Shown one piece after another: positions 4,289-7,540 of a stretch of DNA of 7,540 nt; the first letter of the stretch is position 1, and each line of letters begins with the position of its first letter. Below the pieces are notes generated by a model. The model worked only from the letters and a program-made list of their open reading frames with translations. It was not told where the DNA came from and made no database searches. A program made the translations under genes and the position numbers. This stretch comes from JAWLBW01 sp041687475 (GTDB lineage: Bacteria > J088 > JAWLBW01), in assembly GCA_041687475.1 (NCBI GenBank), contig JAWLBW010000230.1:1-7540 (forward strand). The letters are read 5' to 3'.

Positions 4289-6297
4289 ATGCCTTACGCG
4301 CGCAGCAATATACCATTCAAGCTGGTCACGGACTACAAACCGCAGGGCGATCAGCCCCAGGCCATCGAACAACTCGTGAACGGCCTTCGCGAGGGCCGCA
4401 GGCACCAGACCCTGCTCGGCGTCACGGGCTCGGGCAAGACCTTCACCATGGCCAACGTGGCCGCGCGCGTAAACCGGCCCACGCTGGTGCTCGCCCACAA
4501 CAAGACGTTGGCGGCTCAGCTGTATGCCGAGTTCAAGGAACTGTTTCCGGAAAACGCGATTCACTACTTCGTCTCGTACTACGACTACTACCAGCCCGAG
4601 GCCTACATTCCGTCGACGGATACCTTCATCGAGAAGGATTCGTCCATCAACGACGAAATCGACAAGCTTCGTCACGCGGCGACGGCGGCCCTGCTCGAAC
4701 GCAACGACGTGCTCATCGTTTCGAGCGTGAGCTGCATCTACGGTCTCGGCTCGCCCGAAGCCTACCACGACATGCTCGTGTACCTGGAAGTCGGACGACA
4801 GGTCGAGCGCGACGCCGTACTGCGCAAACTGGTGGAAATTCAGTACGAACGCAACGATCTGGACTTTCACCGCGGCACCTTCCGCGTACGCGGCGACGTG
4901 CTCGAGGTTTTTCCCGCCGACTCGGACGAGCAGGCCTTCCGCATCGAGTTCTGGGGCGACGAGATCGAAGCCATTCACGTCGTCGACCCGCTGACCGGCC
5001 GCACGACCGACAAGCTGCCGAAGCTGACCGTGTACCCCGCCACGCACTGGGTTACCACGAAGGACACGCTCAAGCGCGCCATACCCCAGATTCAGGACGA
5101 GCTGCGCGAGCGCCTGCAGGAACTGCGCGCCCAGGACAGGCTGGTCGAGGCCCAACGCCTCGAGCAACGCACCCTGTACGACATCGAAATGATGGAGGAA
5201 ATGGGTTACTGCTCGGGCATCGAAAATTACTCGCGCCACCTTACGGGGAGAAACCCGGGCGATNNNNNNNNNNGCTCGACTACTTTCCGCGCGACTTCCT
5301 GCTGTTTGTGGATGAGAGTCACGTGACGCTTCCCCAGGTACGCGGCATGTACCGCGGCGACCGCGCCCGAAAAACGAACCTGGTGGAACACGGCTTCCGC
5401 CTGCCCTCGGCGCTCGACAACCGACCCCTGAACTTTCAGGAGTTCGAAGCTTTCATCAACCAGGCCATTTACGTCAGCGCCACGCCGGCGGCCCACGAGC
5501 TCACGGCCAGTGAAGGCGTCGTGGTCGAACAGATCATTCGCCCGACCGGCCTGATCGATCCGGTCATCGAGGTACGCAGCGCCCGCAACCAGGTCGACGA
5601 TTTGCTGGCGGAAGTGCGGGAAACGGTGGCGAAAAACGAACGCGTGCTCATCACCACCCTCACCAAGCGCCTGGCCGAAGACCTCACCGACTTCTACCGC
5701 GAAGCGGGCATTCGCGTGAAATACCTGCATGCGGATATCGACACCCTGGAACGCGTGGAAATCATTCGGGACCTGCGCCTCGGCAGCTTCGACGTACTCG
5801 TCGGCATCAACCTGCTGCGCGAGGGGTTGGACATTCCCGAGGTATCGCTGGTCGCCATTCTGGATGCCGACAAGGAAGGCTTTCTGCGCGGCCAGACCGC
5901 GCTCGTTCAAACCATCGGCCGCGCCGCCCGTAACGCCAACGGCCGCGTGCTCATGTACGGCGACCAGATGACCGACGCCATGCGCTACGCCATCAGCGAG
6001 ACCGAGCGCCGCCGCGCCATTCAGACGGCCTACAACGAAGAGCACGGCATTACCCCGATCACCATCAAGAAGACCATTTCCCAAGGCATTCTCGAGATTT
6101 ACAAGGCCGACTATGTGGAAGTTCCGCTGGCCGCCGAGACCGGCCCCGTGTACAAGAGCGCCGGCGAAATCGAGAAGGAAGTGGGCAAGCTGCGCAAGGA
6201 AATGCTGAAAGCCGCAGGCGAGATGGAATTCGAGAAGGCGGCGCAGCTGCGCGACAAGATCAAGCATTTGCGTGAGCTGCAGCTGCAGTTTACGTGA
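4289..6297 (+). CDS. uvrB: UvrABC excinuclease subunit B (interrupted by an assembly gap)
   Basis: UvrB is the damage-verifying helicase-like subunit of nucleotide excision repair. It is loaded by UvrA and recruits UvrC for incision. Visible in order: the N-terminal PFKLVTDYKPQGDQPQAI; Walker A GVTGSGKT (44-51); the damage-probing beta-hairpin with VSYYDYYQPEAY and STDTFIEKD (about 93-117); YCSGIENYSRHL and GRNPGD just before the gap; then Walker B FVDESHVTLPQ; FRLPSALDNRP; VSATP; the helicase motifs LLREGLDIPEVSLVAILDADK and QTIGRAARN (given here in part); and a C-terminal UVR motif (EFEKAAQLRDKI). The gap of 10 Ns changes the reading phase. Restoring five codons as in E. coli UvrB gives about 670 residues, against 673 in E. 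coli, so the gene is probably intact. Start ATG 4289 has no Shine-Dalgarno. Sequence details favour the deltaproteobacterial, spirochaete or Firmicute type rather than the enterobacterial one. Confidence 0.97.
5264..5273. other. Assembly gap (10 Ns) inside uvrB
   Basis: Ten undetermined bases lie between codon GAT (5261-5263) and CTC (5275). Eleven positions separate the two codons, which is not a multiple of three. Alignment to E. coli UvrB (GEPPPTLFDY) calls for five codons, i.e. 14 unknown bases plus G5274. The N run is therefore a nominal length, short by about 4 bases, and not evidence of a frameshift. Confidence 0.9.
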
Positions 6298-6319
6298 CGC
6301 ACGGGTGAAAGTCGAAGGG

Positions 6320-6340
6320 GAGATGGGGCGACCGGGAGAG
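6320..6340. repeat. G-rich tract, inverted near-copy of 658-678
   Basis: The reverse complement of 6320-6340 matches 658-678 at 19 of 21 positions (core TCGCCCCATCTC). Both lie near a copy of the 50-bp repeat, but in opposite relative orientation. This suggests the two repeat types travel near each other without forming a fixed unit. Confidence 0.5.
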
Positions 6341-6357
6341 GGGGAGCGGCTTCCACT

Positions 6358-6407
6358 TCGAGTCGCGCCGCCGAGCAGGGCGAGGCCGACGACGAGAAGT
6401 GCACGTG
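6358..6407. repeat. Dispersed 50-bp repeat, copy 2
   Basis: This is the partner of 364-413 (46 of 50 identical). It lies 60 bases after the uvrB stop codon and directly before a stretch of heptamer repeats. No terminator is visible between uvrB and this repeat. Confidence 0.75.
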
Positions 6408-6426
6408 CGGCCGCCTGCACGCAAAC

Positions 6427-6454
6427 CGACGTCCGACGTCCGACGACCGACGAC
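6427..6454. repeat. Four tandem heptamers
   Basis: CGACGTC, CGACGTC, CGACGAC and CGACGAC follow one another without gaps. They end 17 bases before the -10-like TACCAT (6472-6477) of the next gene, the place where a -35 or an activator site would be expected. Confidence 0.6.
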
Positions 6455-6471
6455 CACCGTGCTGCACGTGC

Positions 6472-6477
6472 TACCAT
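6472..6477 (+). promoter_or_regulatory. -10-like hexamer abutting the DUF2834 gene start
   Basis: TACCAT matches TATAAT at 4 of 6 positions and ends 6 bases before the ATG at 6484. There is no Shine-Dalgarno, so a leaderless transcript is possible. No recognisable -35 is present; the heptamer repeats occupy its position. Confidence 0.3.
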
Positions 6478-6483
6478 GTCACC

Positions 6484-7146
6484 ATGCACGCCGAACGCTC
6501 GCTCTACTACCTGCTCGCCCTGCTGGCCCTCGTCGGCACGTGGACGTGCAACATCCGCTTCATGCTGGAAGGCCACCCGGGTCTCGCCTTCGTCACCGAC
6601 AACCTGGCAACGCCGGCCAACCTGTCGATTACCCTCGACCTGCTGGCCCTGCTCATCCTGCTCTTTCCGTGGATGGTGCGCGAGGCCCGGCGGTACGGTG
6701 TGAAGTATGTCTGGGCCTACCTTATCGGCTCGATGCTCATCGCCATCAGCGTCACCTTCCCCCTCTTTCTGGCCGCGCGTCATCGTGCGAAAGAGGGCAA
6801 GGAAAATCGCGACGACATCAGCGGCGTCACGGCCCTGTATCCCCTCGTATCGGGAGCCGGGTTCGTGCTGGTCGCCTTCTACCGCCTGCAGGCCTGGAAA
6901 GCGGCAGGCGGCGACCTCGGCGCCATCTGGCAAGACTGGTTCCACACCTGGGCCACGGCCTCCATCACGATCGATTGGATAGCCCTGGGCGTCACGTTGC
7001 TGGTGTTTGCCGGCTACGAGCAGGCCCGGCATCACTTCGCGCGCTTCTGGGGTTTCCTGTTGCTGAACGTGTTCGGCTTCTCGGTAGGCTTTCCGTGGAT
7101 ACTACGGGCAGCGGATATCCGGAAAGAGAGCACATCGAGGCAGTGA
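6484..7146 (+). CDS. Duplicated DUF2834-type six-helix membrane protein
   Basis: The product is 220 residues with six predicted membrane helices, at about 7-20, 48-64, 76-96, 115-135, 157-176 and 186-206. Residues 8-101 have the features I know from DUF2834 membrane proteins: an early Asn after the first helix, a Leu-Asp at the head of the second (SITLD, 48-52), a W..RE.RR segment and a final FPLFL..R. The second half (118-213) repeats the pattern: LY at 8 and 118, SITxD at 48 and 160, an acidic residue plus AR near 67 and 179, W at 77 and 189, and SVxFP at 89 and 200. It therefore looks like a tandem duplication and fusion. The function of the family is unknown. ATG 6484 has no Shine-Dalgarno and may be translated from a leaderless message. 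It is the only gene between uvrB and the right-end repeats. Confidence 0.8.
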   Translation: MHAERSLYYLLALLALVGTWTCNIRFMLEGHPGLAFVTDNLATPANLSITLDLLALLILLFPWMVREARRYGVKYVWAYLIGSMLIAISVTFPLFLAARHRAKEGKENRDDISGVTALYPLVSGAGFVLVAFYRLQAWKAAGGDLGAIWQDWFHTWATASITIDWIALGVTLLVFAGYEQARHHFARFWGFLLLNVFGFSVGFPWILRAADIRKESTSRQ

Positions 7147-7148
7147 GA

Positions 7149-7165
7149 CCGCGCCTGCGGCGCGG
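7149..7165 (+). terminator. Strong GC hairpin just after the DUF2834 gene
   Basis: CCGCGCC (7149-7155) pairs perfectly with GGCGCGG (7159-7165) across a TGC loop, starting 2 bases after the stop codon. No T run follows, so it is not a canonical intrinsic terminator. It could protect the 3' end or assist termination. Confidence 0.4.
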
Positions 7166-7225
7166 AATGCCCAATGACCTATGGCCAATGCTCAAGGCGT
7201 GCTACCAGAGACGACCATCGGTCAG

Positions 7226-7318
7226 CCCTGTCATTCCGAACCCGTACGCCAACCGGCCGACCGTGGAAAGGGTGAGGAATCCCTGATGAAATTGCTGCAC
7301 GCAAAAACAGGCCGCACG
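7226..7318. repeat. 93-bp direct repeat, copy 1
   Basis: This copy matches 7448-7540 at 87 of 93 positions with no gaps; four of the six differences cluster at 7303-7309. Both begin CCCTGTCATTCCGAACCC and contain GTGAGGAATCCCTGATGAAA. ATTCC near the start and GGAAT further in form a short inverted pair. It holds no credible gene. Confidence 0.85.
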
Positions 7319-7323
7319 GCCTG
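7303..7323 (-). terminator. Minus-strand intrinsic terminator candidate
   Basis: Read on the minus strand, CAGGCC-GTGC-GGCCTG (7323-7308) is followed by TTTTT (7307-7303). The stem is 6 bp with a 4-base loop. It would stop transcription coming from the right. The corresponding place in the second repeat has lost the T run and the stem's first pairs. Confidence 0.4.
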
Positions 7324-7447
7324 TCGTCGCCGTACATCAGGGGCCCCTCACCCCACAGGCGCACCGGTCAGCCGACCCGGAGGGGATTCGGGGCGACAGG
7401 ATGCACGGTCACCCGTAGACGTGCAGCCGATGCGTCCGCCACGTCCA
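7324..7447. other. Spacer between the two right-end repeats
   Basis: I see no gene, promoter or further repeat in this 124-bp stretch. It contains the palindrome GGGGCCCC (7340-7347). Whether it is part of a longer 222-bp unit cannot be judged, because the second copy reaches the window edge. Confidence 0.4.
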
Positions 7448-7540
7448 CCCTGTCATTCCGAACCCGTACGCCAACCGGCCGACTGTGGACAGGGTGAGGA
7501 ATCCCTGATGAAATTGCTGCACGCCGAAGCCGGCCGCACG
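7448..7540. repeat. 93-bp direct repeat, copy 2 (cut by window end)
   Basis: Second copy of the repeat at 7226, offset by exactly 222 bp. It is still matching at the last base of the window, so the real repeat is longer than 93 bp or continues as an array. Confidence 0.85.

Noticed and set aside
4284..4299. E. coli-type LexA box at the uvrB start (CTGT-N8-ACGC)
   Set aside because: The second half-site should be ACAG; only AC matches, and the site would extend into the coding region.
4103..5239. Minus-strand open frame of 378 codons antisense to the first half of uvrB
   Set aside because: The plus strand is unmistakably UvrB; the antisense product is low-complexity and unrecognisable.
5227..7035. 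Long minus-strand open frame of about 600 codons antisense to uvrB and the DUF2834 gene
   Set aside because: It lies opposite the highly conserved uvrB, crosses the N gap and has no recognisable domain. It follows from high GC content and codon phase.
7179..7364. Minus-strand open frame through the first right-end repeat
   Set aside because: It includes a terminator-like hairpin and repeat sequence and has no recognisable domain.

Overview
The window reads as GC-rich chromosomal DNA from a bacterium, probably a draft or metagenome scaffold: there is a run of 10 Ns inside a gene, and dispersed repeats fill most intergenic spaces. The one strong phylogenetic marker, UvrB, carries the SSVSCIYGLGSPE and YFP(R)DFLLFVDESH forms. 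These resemble UvrB of deltaproteobacterial, spirochaete or Firmicute type more than the E. coli form (ASVSAIYGLGDPD). I cannot name the organism from this.

Layout. Positions 1-58 hold the first 19 codons of a minus-strand gene that leaves the window. Positions 181-347 form a 167-bp imperfect palindrome with 12-bp perfect CTAG-ended termini, which looks like a MITE. A leader of about 430 bp follows, holding a dispersed 50-bp repeat, nested GC-rich hairpins and a C-rich tract. Next come a ferritin-like (putative diiron) protein (784-1773) and a tightly coupled 42-residue single-pass membrane peptide (1784-1912). After a 326-bp gap with a hairpin and a promoter comes a free-standing 63-residue protein (2239-2430) with a perfect Shine-Dalgarno and a clear rho-independent terminator. 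Facing it is a minus-strand four-helix membrane protein of DUF2231 type (2536-2991). Divergent from that is an epoxide-hydrolase-type alpha/beta hydrolase (3242-4108). Then uvrB (4289-6297), broken only by the assembly gap, a second copy of the dispersed repeats, and a six-helix membrane protein that is an internal duplication of DUF2834 (6484-7146). The right end holds two 93-bp direct repeats 222 bp apart.

How the genes relate. Apart from the ferritin-like gene and its small membrane partner, the genes look independently transcribed and functionally unrelated: DNA repair, epoxide detoxification, membrane proteins of unknown role. I see no defence island, CRISPR array, biosynthetic cluster or other coherent new system. 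The more unusual content is the repeat ecology (a MITE-like palindrome, a 50-bp dispersed repeat, a 93-bp repeat), the two small protein genes, the duplicated DUF2834 protein, and two genes (uvrB and the DUF2834 gene) whose start codons sit where leaderless transcripts would begin.
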